64,000 nt of DNA from Theocolax elegans (GCA_026168455.1 CM047430.1:28921237-28985236); one strand, 5' to 3'; positions 13,173-23,600 are shown, counted from the first letter of the stretch. Translations and numbers: made by a program. The notes: generated by a model from the sequence alone, not told the origin.

Positions 13173-13343
13173 TTTGTGAAGAGTATAAGTTTTACAAAAA
13201 ATAAAATAAGTAATGAAATTGGTGATATATATGTAAACGCTCAAAATTTTATCAGAACCTATAATCAATTTGCTAATTATTTACTTTTAGGAAAAATGTT
13301 ATTTAATGATGTTATAACATGGTTAAAAACTTCTAATTTGTAA
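13173..13343 (+). other. Unrecognised open frame, 56 codons, conserved in copy B
   Basis: Open from 13173 to the TAA at 13341-13343 and, by eye, identical in copy B at 18955-19125. There is no ATG at the beginning. The composition (AQNFIRTYNQFANYLLLGK in the middle) looks protein-like, but I recognise no family. It may be a remnant of a transposon or host gene carried in the duplicated segment. Confidence 0.25.
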
Positions 13344-13512
13344 AAAATTTAATTTGAGTGATGTCTGTGATGAACAATGTAACACTATAACTGAAGTAGA
13401 TGGCAAGAAGAAGAAGAATCTTAAACTCATGATGCTTGGTATTCATTACCAATTTTTATATAACTATACAAATAACAAGAATAGCGATTTATTTTTAAAG
13501 TACCTGATCTAG
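13327..13512 (+). other. Unrecognised open frame, 61 codons, in-frame variation between copies
   Basis: Contains DEQCNTITEVDG followed by a lysine run and a hydrophobic/aromatic stretch. Copy B (19109-19291) keeps the frame: the only length change is one AAG codon (four lysines in A, three in B), with one Asp/Gly change and one silent change. Function unknown; possibly part of a decayed gene. Confidence 0.25.
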
Positions 13513-13779
13513 AATATTTTCTAAAATATTTGTAAATCTAATGCAGAAAAGATTAAAAACTATTTTATATATTTTTATATTATTCCATCAATGAATATCA
13601 TTAGACGAACCTGAATCTGTCGGATAGTATAAGCATTGCATTAAATTAATTAATTATGAGAAAGATTAAAAAATGTCTTATCTTAACAAATATTTTGAAT
13701 GCTTTAAGTTCAACATATTAGAAACGATTTACAAAATATATTTTCAATAAAAAACATTAATTTTATTAAATACAAGTAA

Positions 13780-14037
13780 TGGGTGTCTATATATTCTAAA
13801 AATACACCACAGACATTTAAAAAAGACACGAAGCATTTATTTCTTATTTTTGCAAATAAATTCATAAATTTTACCGCATTATTACATTATACAAAAGCAA
13901 TTGCAGTTTTGCAGAGATGTGACGTAAAATTTAAAAAACGGAGAAATTCAGGTCATAGTATATTTTGTGGAAAACTACGTCTTCACTATACTTATATAAA
14001 TATTGCTGATCCAAGATTTCACCGGAATAATGACTAG
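13780..14037 (+). other. Unrecognised open frame, ~85 codons, copy A
   Basis: Open from the stop at 13777-13779 to the TAG at 14035-14037. No ATG start; the first possible start is GTG at 13783. It is basic and rich in Lys/Phe, with a KFKKRRNSGHS segment. Copy B (19560-19817) differs at only two bases, one silent and one Thr to Ile. It could be the end of a spliced exon. No family recognised. Confidence 0.25.
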
Positions 14038-14985
14038 GGTATATTGTATTATATTATCATTTAGTATAAAAAAATAATAGTGTAATGTTGATTGTTTGAC
14101 TCATGATGTGGTGTAAGAGTATACAAATTTATTAGCATTAAAAAACTCTTTGATTTATTTGATTAAAATTACAACAATATAAAAATTTAAAAGATGTCGT
14201 ACATCTGTACTACCATGAAATACTTTTAAATTGTGTATTTTTAATACCCAGTCACTCGCAGATGAAACGTTTTTAATTTTTTGATTTCTACTAGAGAGTC
14301 TTTGAATGAAAAAGTTAATTGTGTGGTTGCCTTTATCTTAAAAATTTATTTTGTCGTTTAGTTTACGATTCTGAGATTTCGATTAAGATTTTTGAACTAA
14401 AAGGGTAAATTCTAGACAATGTTTGTAGCTATAGAGCTATATTGAATATTATATAATGAAATTTGACATGTTTTGAAAAAAAAATCTCATTTTTTTAGGC
14501 TAGGATGCTTTTGAACAAATTATTTTCAGCAGTTAAACATTTTTTCTGCATACTCAAAGTTTGATACATTTAAAAACTGTGATCCGTTTCTGTATTATTT
14601 AATTCACAGTTAATTTATTGTAAATAATATAATATACATATGAGTATTTATTTACTAAGCGATAATTTATGAATGCATATTACATTTAAAAAATATATCT
14701 GATTGACAAATGCACGGAGATAAAAAGCTAGTAATGATCCCCTAGGTTAGGTAAACTGCGGTTAATAAAATTCGTTTTAACACATTGCCATAATTTTTAG
14801 GAATGTGTACCTAATTTTTTAGGTAACGAGTCCCTATCTTTTCAATTGAAGCTACATAAGGACTGATTATTATACGTAATTAAGTATACACTGCCAATTC
14901 TTACAATCTAATTGAATTTACTAATTCTTATAATAATAAATATAAACATTGTAATAAATTTTATAATTCAAATTAAACTAGATAG

Positions 14986-15178
14986 ATGACCAGCGCATGT
15001 AATAGATTGGTTATACGACGCGACGCAGCTTTTAATATTTTCGGAGTATAAATCCTAACCTCAAAACTTTCTTTTTTCGCTTCCGTTGCAGAATCCCGGG
15101 GATTGGAGAGAAGGACTTTAAGAAATTAAGTTAGAACTAGAAGATGCGATTTTTAAGGCGGAAATTAAGAGTGTATAA
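14986..15178 (+). pseudogene. Small two-exon frame, broken in copy A
   Basis: Counterpart of the intact frame at 22551-22743. Exon 1 (14986-15045) starts MTSACNRLVIRR and matches copy C except for two silent changes (CGA/AGA and GTC/GTT). A GT...AG intron of 46 nt (15046-15091) follows. Exon 2 (15092-15178) is spoiled by a TAA replacing a CAA codon. Function unknown. Confidence 0.3.
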
Positions 15179-15296
15179 AGTTAATGTTTATATAAACTTT
15201 ATATCAACATTCTGAACATTCGAAATGAGACTTTGGCAAACTAGACTAAATTTTTATATAAATTTAGCTAAAATAAAATAAATCTTCTTTATTAAC

Positions 15297-15309
15297 AATT
15301 GTAATTTTT
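15297..15309 (+). other. Empty insertion site for the palindromic insertion
   Basis: AATTGTAATTTTT occurs once here, but twice in copies B (21077-21089 and 21504-21516) and C (22862-22874 and 23286-23298), flanking the extra sequence. Copy A therefore represents the pre-insertion state, and the 13-bp direct repeat is the likely target-site duplication. Confidence 0.75.
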
Positions 15310-15578
15310 GTCATTATGTTAAAATTTGGTTATACAGACAAAGTGAAACATAATTTAAAATAATTATATGTATATAATATAAAATAGCTCAGCTGCCCGA
15401 TCGGAAAATAGTCATGGCTAGCCTAGTCTGATTATAAGGTCCACGTATGGTTACCAGTAATGGCCCATAGTACGGTGCTTAACGGGGCGTCAACCGGGGC
15501 AATGCATGGCTAGCCCATAGTAAGGCTCACCTTACTCTCGCCTTTTCGAAACCTAATGTAAATATTTTGCATTTTTAT

Positions 15579-15960
15579 TAGGCACGATCGTTACACGGAA
15601 GTGCCTTATATTTTCATCATCGCAAAATATGTGATACCTCAAAAAAGTATATAATTTGACATAAAAATAAAATTTATGCAACTTAGAACCCATCCGAACC
15701 TCTCCCTAAAATGTATGTATGGATGTGTGTATGTATGAAATCCTGTGACCAAAATAACTCTGCTAATTTTTAATCGCTTGAGCTGAAATTTACAGGATAT
15801 ATTTTTTATAATAAATTATAGAACTCTGTGGTCCTATTTTCAGATATATCGCTCATAAATTGTGGAAGTTATGAAGCGTTTTACAATTTCGTAAAATTGG
15901 TTCATGCACATTATTTCCAAAAATACTGTTCTTACGTACATAATAAATTTAGACAAAATT
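15579..15960. other. AT-rich repeat-like stretch
   Basis: No gene. It contains a short ATGTATGTATGGATGTGTG simple-sequence patch (15713-15737) and a phrase around 15750-15810 that reads like repeat DNA; the family is not recognised. Confidence 0.4.
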
Positions 15961-16600
15961 TTCGTCTTAAAATTATAAAACTTTTTCCTATACAACACTT
16001 TCTGATTCGAGCAATATTTTTAAAGATACGTACATAAAAACAATGAAAATCATTAAAAATCTACAAAAAAGCACGTTTTTTCGTTATAAATTGAAATGTA
16101 TCATTTTTATATAAAAAGCGTAAATGGACAAAATATTCGTCACAAAATTACAAAACTTTTTCCTTTTGTATACTTAACGTTCAAAACAATATTTTCGAAG
16201 ATAAACATAGAAAAACGGTCAAAATAATGAAAAACGCACAAAAAAACACGTTTTCTCGCAATAAAACGAAATGTATTGTTTTTACTGAAAAACTTTTAAG
16301 GAACGAAATGTTCGTCTTAAAATAACAAAACTTTTTCCTATTGTACACTTAACGCTCAAAACAATATTTTCGAAGATAAACATAGAAAAACGGTCAAAAT
16401 AATGAAAAAAGCACAAAAAAACACGTATTTTCGCAATAAAACGAAATGTATTGTTTTTACTGAAAAACTTTTAATGAACAAAATGTTCGTATTAAAATAA
16501 TAAACCTTTTTTCTATTATACGCTTAACGCTCAAAACAATATTTTCGAAGATAAACATAGAAAATCGATTAAAGTAATCAAAAAAAATACGAAAAAATGT
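15961..16600. repeat. 175-bp tandem (satellite-like) array, ~3.7 copies
   Basis: The marker TTCGT(C/A)(T/A)(T/C)AAAAT recurs at 15961, 16136, 16311 and 16486, an exact 175-bp spacing each time. Units share CACTTAACGCTCAAAACAAT and AAGATAAACATAGAAAAACG blocks. Units 2-4 are closely similar; unit 1 is more diverged and the last is truncated near 16600. The monomer length is in the range of many insect satellites, but a link to a centromere is speculation. Confidence 0.85.
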
Positions 16601-16642
16601 TAAAAAGTTGACTTCTATTGTATAATTATTGTTGATGTAATG

Positions 16643-17177
16643 TCATTTTCTTTTATCAGTATTTGTTGTATGTAAGTCTGTAATATCTTTCTCCGGTTCA
16701 TCATTTTCGTCATCAGATAATTTGCTACCATCTTGTAAATCTGGTCCAACTATTTCAGAAATATAGTCAAGCGACGCCTTAACCGCCAATTTTTCAGTCT
16801 TTCTTGAAATGTCAAATTTTGTACAACTTTCTAAAATTAATTATATTTATGAAAAAATGAAAAATAAATTTTGAAATTATTATCATTGTTACTAAAAATG
16901 ATTCCTATCTAACATTTTTGTTTTGAAAGCGTATTTTTTTGAAATTCAGGTACCCAACTGATATGACTTCATCATTTAAATGCACTACACTTTCATACTC
17001 ATCTTTAAAATAAATTAATTATTTTACAATTATTTTACAAAAAGTAAAAAATTATTTTCTTTTATGCTATAATAAAAACTTACATTACAATACTTTTGAT
17101 GTACAAAGAACAATTTAAACAAATTTTTTATACTCTCCTTCTCCTTCTCCAAAAATGTTTAAGCCATACTTTTCTTT
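16643..17177 (-). pseudogene. Exon-like pieces of a decayed gene (minus strand)
   Basis: Three pieces read well on the minus strand and have splice-like borders: 17177-17084 (after TTTTTTAG, before GTAAGT), 17002-16954 (after TTTAAAG, before GTACCT) and 16830-16643 (after AATTTTAG, ending in TGA). The first starts KEKYGLN, which fits the YGLEKFW unit that follows the DM15 fragment in LARP1, then degenerates with a stop. The second reads EYESVVHLNDEVISVG. The last reads RKTEKLAVKASLDYISEIVG followed by an acidic tail and is fully open for 61 codons. The last two are not recognised as LARP1, and their phases do not join cleanly. Confidence 0.45.
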
Positions 17178-17370
17178 CTAAAAAAATAATATATGTATGT
17201 ATAAAATAATATACCTGTTAATAGACAATTACATTGTAATCTATCTTAAGATTTTTTAATAATATATTTTAATGTAACAATTTCAAAGTATAAATTTTAT
17301 TTGTACCGTAAAAATGCAATTTCTATCTAAAAATTCTGAATATATATCTTATGTAGATAAATGCACTTAC

Positions 17371-17623
17371 CACTTTTATAATTTTTCACTGTTTCCACTT
17401 GAAAATCTTTATAAAATTGTGGTCTGAATTTTTGTTCTATACCGTAATTATAAAATCAAAACAGACACTTAAACCCATAACAATATCCTTCACATATATC
17501 TTCATAAGCTATTGTCCTAAACTCTTCGTACATAGTGCAATTAAAATTCTCCTTTAAGAAAAATGACCAAAATTGGAAGAGTGTGTTCACCTCTTGTAAC
17601 TTCTCTATACCAAGTTGTTTAAA
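17371..17623 (-). pseudogene. LARP1 DM15 cap-binding region, pseudogene fragment
   Basis: Minus-strand frame of 84 codons matching the C-terminal DM15 repeats of La-related protein 1, which binds the mRNA 5' cap and TOP motifs. Diagnostic stretches, read 5' to 3' on the minus strand, are [52 protein letters not shown] and VETVKNYKSG. Codon 56 is TGA (17458-17456), where family members have arginine, as expected from a CGA to TGA change. There is no frameshift over 253 bp. The fragment ends at a GTAAGT donor exactly after the YESG-like motif, so it is a copy of genomic DNA with introns, not a retrocopy. The family's arginine in NTLFRFW is glutamine here. Upstream exons are not clearly found. 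Confidence 0.85.
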
Positions 17624-18055
17624 TTATAAATTTTATAAGCTTACTTCAAAATTAATGTCTATGTAATTTATATATTTACCCTGAATATGTTCTCGGTCTT
17701 AATAATTATAAGTGCCGTTCTTTTAAATTATTGTATTTATTATTACATAATAAGAACTTTAATAGTAAAATAATAAATACAACATCAAATGCAAATTTAA
17801 TGTATTTAAAATAAATTAAAAATGTAATAATAAAATTTTTTGATACAAAATTTTATCGTTCGGTAATAATAAAATGTTACAAACCGTTAATGTATACCAG
17901 ATCAACCTTGAGAAAGATTAAACGTCGCCAAACTATCCCAATAAAACAAGAGGCTCGTGGTTATTGTTGAATTGAACCATTATTGTTCGACTCACTACCA
18001 TTGTTACTCTTGTATTAAAATTGACTAGTAGGTGAATTACTCCTATAATTCATAA
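17624..18055. other. AT-rich spacer with a possible further exon remnant
   Basis: Mostly AT-rich. On the minus strand, 18004-17907 reads NNGSESNNNGSIQQ, then a stop, then IGIVWRRLIFLK before a GGTTGAT junction. This could be another decayed exon of the LARP1-like copy, but the similarity is too weak to call. Confidence 0.3.
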
Positions 18056-18213
18056 TTTTGCATTAATTTTAAATAATACATTTTTAACTAGTTTTTTAAG
18101 CTGCTAATAAAGTACAATCATCTATAGCAATCAAATTTTAAAAGTAATTATTTAAAGGCCAATGAATTAAACGTATTGAAAGTAACTTAAACTAGAAGTC
18201 AGTAAAAATACTA

Positions 18214-18887
18214 ACAAAGAGACGTTCATATGTTTGGGAAACAGATCGTGTCTAGCTTGTAGGATATGTTTTCAAATATAAAAATATAAAAAAATCCACA
18301 GCCGCAGAACCTAACAATCTTTTTTTAAAAGTTATATAAAGTTATAGTTTTAAAAAAAAAAGGCTTCACTTTAAACGCTTGTAACTTCTAAACAACCAAA
18401 TATTATCATTCAAACCAATGTTTAATAAAAATAAGCTTATATAAAATAGATATAATTTTTAAAAGATACGCTCAAATCCTTTAGAATAAAGCAAAGTTAC
18501 AACCGAATTAAGTGTTTGAAGAAACTTTAACAAAAATTGGGCAGTACAAATTTTATTGATTTTTTAAGCTGAATTTCCTCAAATTTTCAATTCGGCTGTA
18601 ACTTTGCTTCATTCTAACGATTTGAACGTACTTTTTTCAAATTATATCTATTTTACCTCAGCTTCTCATTAAACTTTGGTTTGAATGTCAATATTTGATA
18701 GGTTAGAAGTTACAAGCATTTGAAGTGAAGTCTCTATTTTTTGGAAATTTTGCTTTAATAACGAAAAACTTTTGAAAAAACGATTGTTAGGGTCTGCGGC
18801 GCTGGATTTCTTTATATTTTTGTATTAGAAAACATATCTTACAAACTGGATACTATTCGTTTCCCAAACATAATATGTTCTCCTTGT
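18214..18887. mobile_element. Foldback element 2, copy B
   Basis: Same palindromic element as 12436-13105, carried within the segmental duplication. A few single-base differences from copy A; no coding capacity. Confidence 0.8.
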
Positions 18888-19559
18888 AAGAAAATTTTAA
18901 AAAATTGTCACTGCATCTCTAGAACGATTTCAAATCTTTCGCAAAGTTCATTAATTTGTGAAGAGTATAAGTTTTACAAAAAATAAAATAAGTAATGAAA
19001 TTGGTGATATATATGTAAACGCTCAAAATTTTATCAGAACCTATAATCAATTTGCTAATTATTTACTTTTAGGAAAAATGTTATTTAATGATGTTATAAC
19101 ATGGTTAAAAACTTCTAATTTGTAAAAAATTTAATTTGAGTGATGTCTGTGGTGAACAATGCAACACTATAACTGAAGTAGATGGCAAGAAGAAGAATCT
19201 TAAACTCATGATGCTTGGTATTCATTACCAATTTTTATATAACTATACAAATAACAAGAATAGCGATTTATTTTTAAAGTACCTGATCTAGAATATTTTC
19301 TAAAATATTTGTAAATCTAATGAAGAAAAGATTAAAAACTATTTTATATATTTTTATATTATTGCATCAATGAATATACATTAGACGAACCTGAATCTGT
19401 CGGATAGTATAAGCATTGCATTAAATTAATTAATTATGAGAAAGATTAAAAAATGTCTTATCTTAACAAATATTTTGAATGCTTTAAGTTCAACATATTA
19501 GAAACGACTTACAAAATATATTTTCAATAAAAAACATTAATTTTATTAAATACAAGTAA

Positions 19560-19817
19560 TGGGTGTCTATATATTCTAAAAACACACCACAGACATTTAA
19601 AAAAGACACGAAGCATTTATTTCTTATTTTTGCAAATAAATTCATAAATTTTACCGCATTATTACATTATATAAAAGCAATTGCAGTTTTGCAGAGATGT
19701 GACGTAAAATTTAAAAAACGGAGAAATTCAGGTCATAGTATATTTTGTGGAAAACTACGTCTTCACTATACTTATATAAATATTGCTGATCCAAGATTTC
19801 ACCGGAATAATGACTAG
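19560..19817 (+). other. Unrecognised open frame, ~85 codons, copy B
   Basis: Counterpart of 13780-14037 with one Thr to Ile change and one silent change; frame fully open. No ATG start and no recognised domain. The two other short frames of copy A also remain open in B (18955-19125 and 19109-19291). Confidence 0.25.
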
Positions 19818-21088
19818 GGTATATTGTATTATATTATCATTTAGTATAAAAAAATGATAGTGTAATGTTGATTGTTTGACTCATGATGTGGTGTAAGAGT
19901 ATACAAATTTATTAGCATTAAAAAACTCTTTGATGTATTTGATTAAAATTACAACAATATAAAAATTTAAAAGATGTCGTACATCTGTACTACCATGAAA
20001 TACTTTTAAATTGTGTATTTTTAATACCCAGTCACTCGCAGATGAAACGTTTTTAATTTTTTGATTTCTACTAGAGAGTCTTTGAATGAAAAGTTAATTG
20101 TGTGGTTGCCTTTATCTTAAAAATTTATTTTGTCGTTTAGTTTACGATTCTGAGATTTCGATTAAGATTTCTGAACTAAAAGGGTAAATTCTAGACAATG
20201 TTTGTAGCTATAGAGCTATATTGAATATTATATAATGAAATTTGACATGTTTTGAAAAAAAAATCTCATTTTTTTAGGCTAGGATGCTTTTGAACAAATT
20301 ATTTTCAGCAGTTAAACATTTTTTCTGCATACTCAAAGTTTGATACATTTAAAAACTGTGATCCGTTTCTGTATTATTTAATTCACAGTTAATTTTATTG
20401 TAAATAATATATATACATATGAGTATTTATTTACTAAGCGATAATTTAGGAATGCACATTACATTTAAAAAATATATCTGATTGACAAATGCACGGAGAT
20501 AAAAAGCTAGTAATGATCCCCTATGTTAGGTAAACTGCGGTTAATAAAATTCGTTTAACACCATTGCCATAATTTTTAGGAATGTGTACCTAATTTTTAG
20601 GTAACGAGTCCCTATCTTTTCCAATTGAAGCTACATAAGGACTGATTATTATACGGAATTAAGTATACACTGCCAATTCTTACAATCTAATTGAATTTAC
20701 TAATTCTTATAATAATAATATAAACATTGTAATAAATTTATAATTCAAATTAAAGTAGATAGATGCACAGCGCATGTAAGAGATTGGTCATACGACGCGA
20801 CGCAGCTTTTTAATATTTTCGGAGTATAAATCCTAACCTCAAAACTTTCTTTTTCGCGTCCGTTGCAGAATGCCGGGGATTTGAGAGAAGGACTTCAAGA
20901 TATTAAGTTAGAACTAGAAGATGCGATTTTAAGGCGGAAATTAAGATGTATAAAGGTTAATGTTTATATAAACTTTATATCAACATTCTTAACATATCGG
21001 AATGAGACTTATTGGTGAACCTCGACTAAATTTTTATATAAATTTAGCTAAAATACAATAAATCTTCTTTATTAACAATTGTAATTTT

Positions 21089-21473
21089 TATATATGTAGG
21101 TATTATCGGGTCACACCGAACTAAATAATTTACTTTTAGGAATAAAGTAGGCTCATGTGTACTCTATGTCCACTATGGGTTGGTGGAATTTCCCAGAGCA
21201 CGCCTTTATTAAAAACAATTAGAAGGCGTTTTCGGCCTCGATCTCCAGCTTGGACTCCTCAGTAAGGAACTGGAGATCTTACCTTAGACGCCTGTCGCAA
21301 GATGAACCGCGACGCCAGCAAGATGTTCTGCGGCTATATATAGAAAAGAGACGACGATCTCTACGTGCTCTGGGAAATTCCACCAACCATAGTGGACAAA
21401 GAGTACAATGAGCCTACTTTATTCTAAAAGTAAATTATTTAGTTCGGTGTGACCGATAATACATACATATATA
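21089..21473. mobile_element. Palindromic element 3 with GC-rich centre (in copy B)
   Basis: Inverted arms of about 110 bp: TATATATGTANGTATTATCGG...CACACCGAACTAAATAATTT is mirrored by AAATTATTTAGTTCGGTGTG...CCGATAATACATACATATATA. A non-palindromic GC-rich centre (about 21200-21360) separates the arms. The whole insertion is bounded by the direct repeat AATTGTAATTTTT. The centre includes a small hairpin (ATCTCCAG/CTGGAGAT). No transposase is present. Confidence 0.8.
21223..21411 (+). other. Open frame (62 codons) in the GC-rich centre of palindromic element 3
   Basis: Open from AAG at 21223 to TGA at 21409-21411. It is strikingly charged and GC-rich compared with surrounding DNA (SVRNWRSYLRRL, DEPRRQQDVLRLYIEKRRR). 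The start is undefined and there is no ATG. In the second copy (C) the same frame is open further upstream but is interrupted by an extra TA giving TAG. It may be a captured fragment of a host gene; the family is not recognised. Confidence 0.3.
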
Positions 21474-21817
21474 GACATTTACGAACGATAGATTCATTTT
21501 TCAAATTGTAATTTTTGTCATTGTGTTAAAATTTGGTTATACAGACAAATTGAAACATGCTTCAGCAATTATAATCAATATTTAAAATAATTATATGTAT
21601 ATATTATAAAATAGCTCAGTTGCCCGATCGGAAAATAGTCATGGCTAGCCGAGTCTGATTATAAGGTCCACGTATGGTTACCAGCAATGGCCCATAGTAC
21701 GGTGCGTAACGGGGCGTCAACCGGGGCAATGCATGGCTAGCCCATAGTATAAGGCTCACCTTACTCACGCCTTTTTTGAAACCTAATGTAAATATTTGCA
21801 TATTCATTTAAAAATAA

Positions 21818-22057
21818 GTAAGGGCTTCCAATGGTACGATACAGGCAAGCTATGACATCGAGAAATCAGCTGAAGGAGTTGAGGTTATTTCTTTTCGTGA
21901 TTTTCAAAAAGTGTGTGTATATACAATTCCGGCAAGTGTAGTTAAAAATTTTAATAGTTTTAATGTAGATTTGCAAAAGAAAGAAAAACAATTATATAAC
22001 CAACTTGTAAGCTCTTATACACACTTATATTTATACATAAGAGAAAATGTATTTTAA
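21818..22057 (+). other. Open frame of 79 codons in tandem unit 1
   Basis: Stop-to-stop frame ending in TAA at 22055-22057, containing DIEKSAEGVEVISFRDFQK, then YTIPASVVKNF, then LQKKEKQLYNQLVSSY. It has no ATG near its beginning. The unit-2 copy (23601-23807) has an in-frame 33-bp deletion removing exactly YTIPASVVKNF and no other length change. Neighbouring non-coding sequence has single-base length differences. Function unknown; possibly an exon of a decayed gene. Confidence 0.3.
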
Positions 22058-22550
22058 TTCGTTTAATATTTACATATTTTATTTTCGTAATATATTCATT
22101 TAACGATGACAGTTTCGCCAAGTAGAGTTCTAATTGAGTCTCTGACTAGTTTTGTTCAAAGTTTTTTACAAAACTATAGCAACGATTTAAAAATAAATTA
22201 ATATACTTATATTTATTTAATAAGCGATAATTTATGAATGCACATTACATTTAAAAAATATATCTGATTGACAAATGCACGGAGATAAAAAGCTAGTAAT
22301 GATCCCCTAGGTTAGTAAACTGCAGTTAATAAAATTCGTTTTAACACATTGCCATAATTTTTAGGAATGTGTACCTAATTTTTTAGGTAACGAGTCCCTA
22401 TCTTTTCAATTGAAGCTACATAAGGACTGATTATTATACGTAATTAAGTATACACTGCCAATTCTTACAATCTAATTGAATTACTAATTCTTATAATAAT
22501 AAATATAAACGTTGTAATAAATTTTATAATTCAAATTAAAGGAGATATAG

Positions 22551-22743
22551 ATGACCAGCGCATGTAATCGATTGGTCATACGACGCGACGCAGCTTTTAA
22601 TATTTTCGGAGTATAAATCCTAACCTCAAAACTTTCTTTTTTCGCTTCCGTTGCAGAATGCCGGGGATTTGAGAGAAGGACTTCAAGATATTAAGTTAGA
22701 ACTAGAAGATGCGATTTTTAAGGCGGAAATTAAGAGTGTATAA
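22551..22743 (+). other. Candidate small two-exon gene, 48 codons (copy C)
   Basis: Exon 1 (22551-22610) starts with ATG: MTSACNRLVIRR then DAAFNIFG. It is followed by GTATAA, a CTAAC branch-like motif, a pyrimidine tract and TTGCAG. Exon 2 (22657-22743) continues in frame: NAGDLREGLQDIKLELEDAI, then FKAEIKSV and TAA. The intron would be 46 nt, shorter than typical insect introns, and the branch-like motif is close to the donor. Copy A is broken by a stop and copy B (from 20763) by frameshifts, so this is at best the intact member of a decaying set. The basic N terminus could suit organelle targeting; this is speculation. Confidence 0.25.
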
Positions 22744-22874
22744 AGTTAATGTTTATATAAACTTTATATCAACATTCTTAACATTCGGAATGAGACTTTG
22801 GTGAACTCGACTAAATTTTTATATAAATTTAGCTAAAATAAAATAAATCTTCTTTATTAACAATTGTAATTTTT

Positions 22875-23256
22875 ATATATGTATGTATTATCGGTCACAC
22901 CGAACTAAATAATTTACTTTTAGAATAAGTAGGCTCAATTGTACTCTTTGTCCACTATGGTTGGTGGAATTTCCCAGAGCACGGCCTTTATTAAAAACAA
23001 TTAAAGGCGTTTCGTCCTCGATCTCCAGCTTGGACTCCTCAGTAAGGAACTGGAGATCTTACCTTAGACGCCTGTCGCAAGATGAACCGCGACGCCAGCA
23101 AGATGTTCTGCGGCTATATATATAGAAAAGAGACGACGATCTCTACGTGCTCTGGGAAATTCCACCAACCATAGTGGACAAAGAGTACAATGAGCCTACT
23201 TTATTCTAAAAGTAAATTATTTAGTTCGGTGTGACCGATAATACATACATATATAG
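22875..23256. mobile_element. Palindromic element 3 (in copy C)
   Basis: Second copy of the element at 21089-21473, with the same direct repeats AATTGTAATTTTT at 22862-22874 and 23286-23298. It arose by tandem duplication, not by independent insertion. Confidence 0.8.
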
Positions 23257-23600
23257 ACATTTACGAACGATAGATTCATTTTTCAAATTGTAATTTTTGT
23301 CATTGTGTTAAAATTTGGTTATACAGACAAATTGAAACATGCTTCAGCAATTATAATCAATATTTAAAATAATTATATGTATATATTATAAAATAGCTCA
23401 GTTGCCCGATCGGAAAATAGTCATGGCTAGCCGAGTCTGATTATAAGGTCCACGTATGGTTACCAGCAATGGCCCATAGTACGGTGCGTAACGGGGCGTC
23501 AACCGGGGCAATGCATGGCTAGCCCATAGTATAAGGCTCACCTTACTCACGCCTTTTTTGAAACCTAATGTAAATATTTTGCATATTCATTTAAAAATAA

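Larger units (their letters stand above)
12277..15578 (+). repeat. Segmental duplicate, copy A
   Basis: A ~3.3-kb segment repeated in direct orientation as copy B (18056-21808), with low single-base divergence by eye. Its last ~900 bp also match copy C in the unit 22221-23971. It starts at TTTGCATTAATTTT and ends near TAAATATTTTGCAT. It contains a foldback element, three short open frames, a two-exon-like small frame and a GC-rich tail (15387-15540). It lacks the palindromic insertion found in B and C. Confidence 0.9.
18056..21808 (+). repeat. Segmental duplicate, copy B
   Basis: Direct repeat of copy A plus the palindromic insertion (about 21090-21516). B carries several one-base insertions and deletions not shared by A or C (for example near 20450-20610 and 20760-20960). 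It therefore looks either most decayed or least accurately sequenced. Its right part is duplicated in tandem into 22221-23971. Confidence 0.9.
20435..22220 (+). repeat. Tandem duplication, unit 1 (1786 bp)
   Basis: Runs from TAAGCGATAATTTA to the TTTATTTAA junction and is followed directly by unit 2. The microhomology TATTTATTTA is present at both edges and at the junction, which fits unequal exchange or replication slippage. Contains the palindromic insertion and the open frame 21818-22057. Confidence 0.85.

Noticed and set aside
15961..16600. CRISPR-like array
   Set aside because: Contiguous 175-bp repeats with no unique spacers, in a eukaryotic context.
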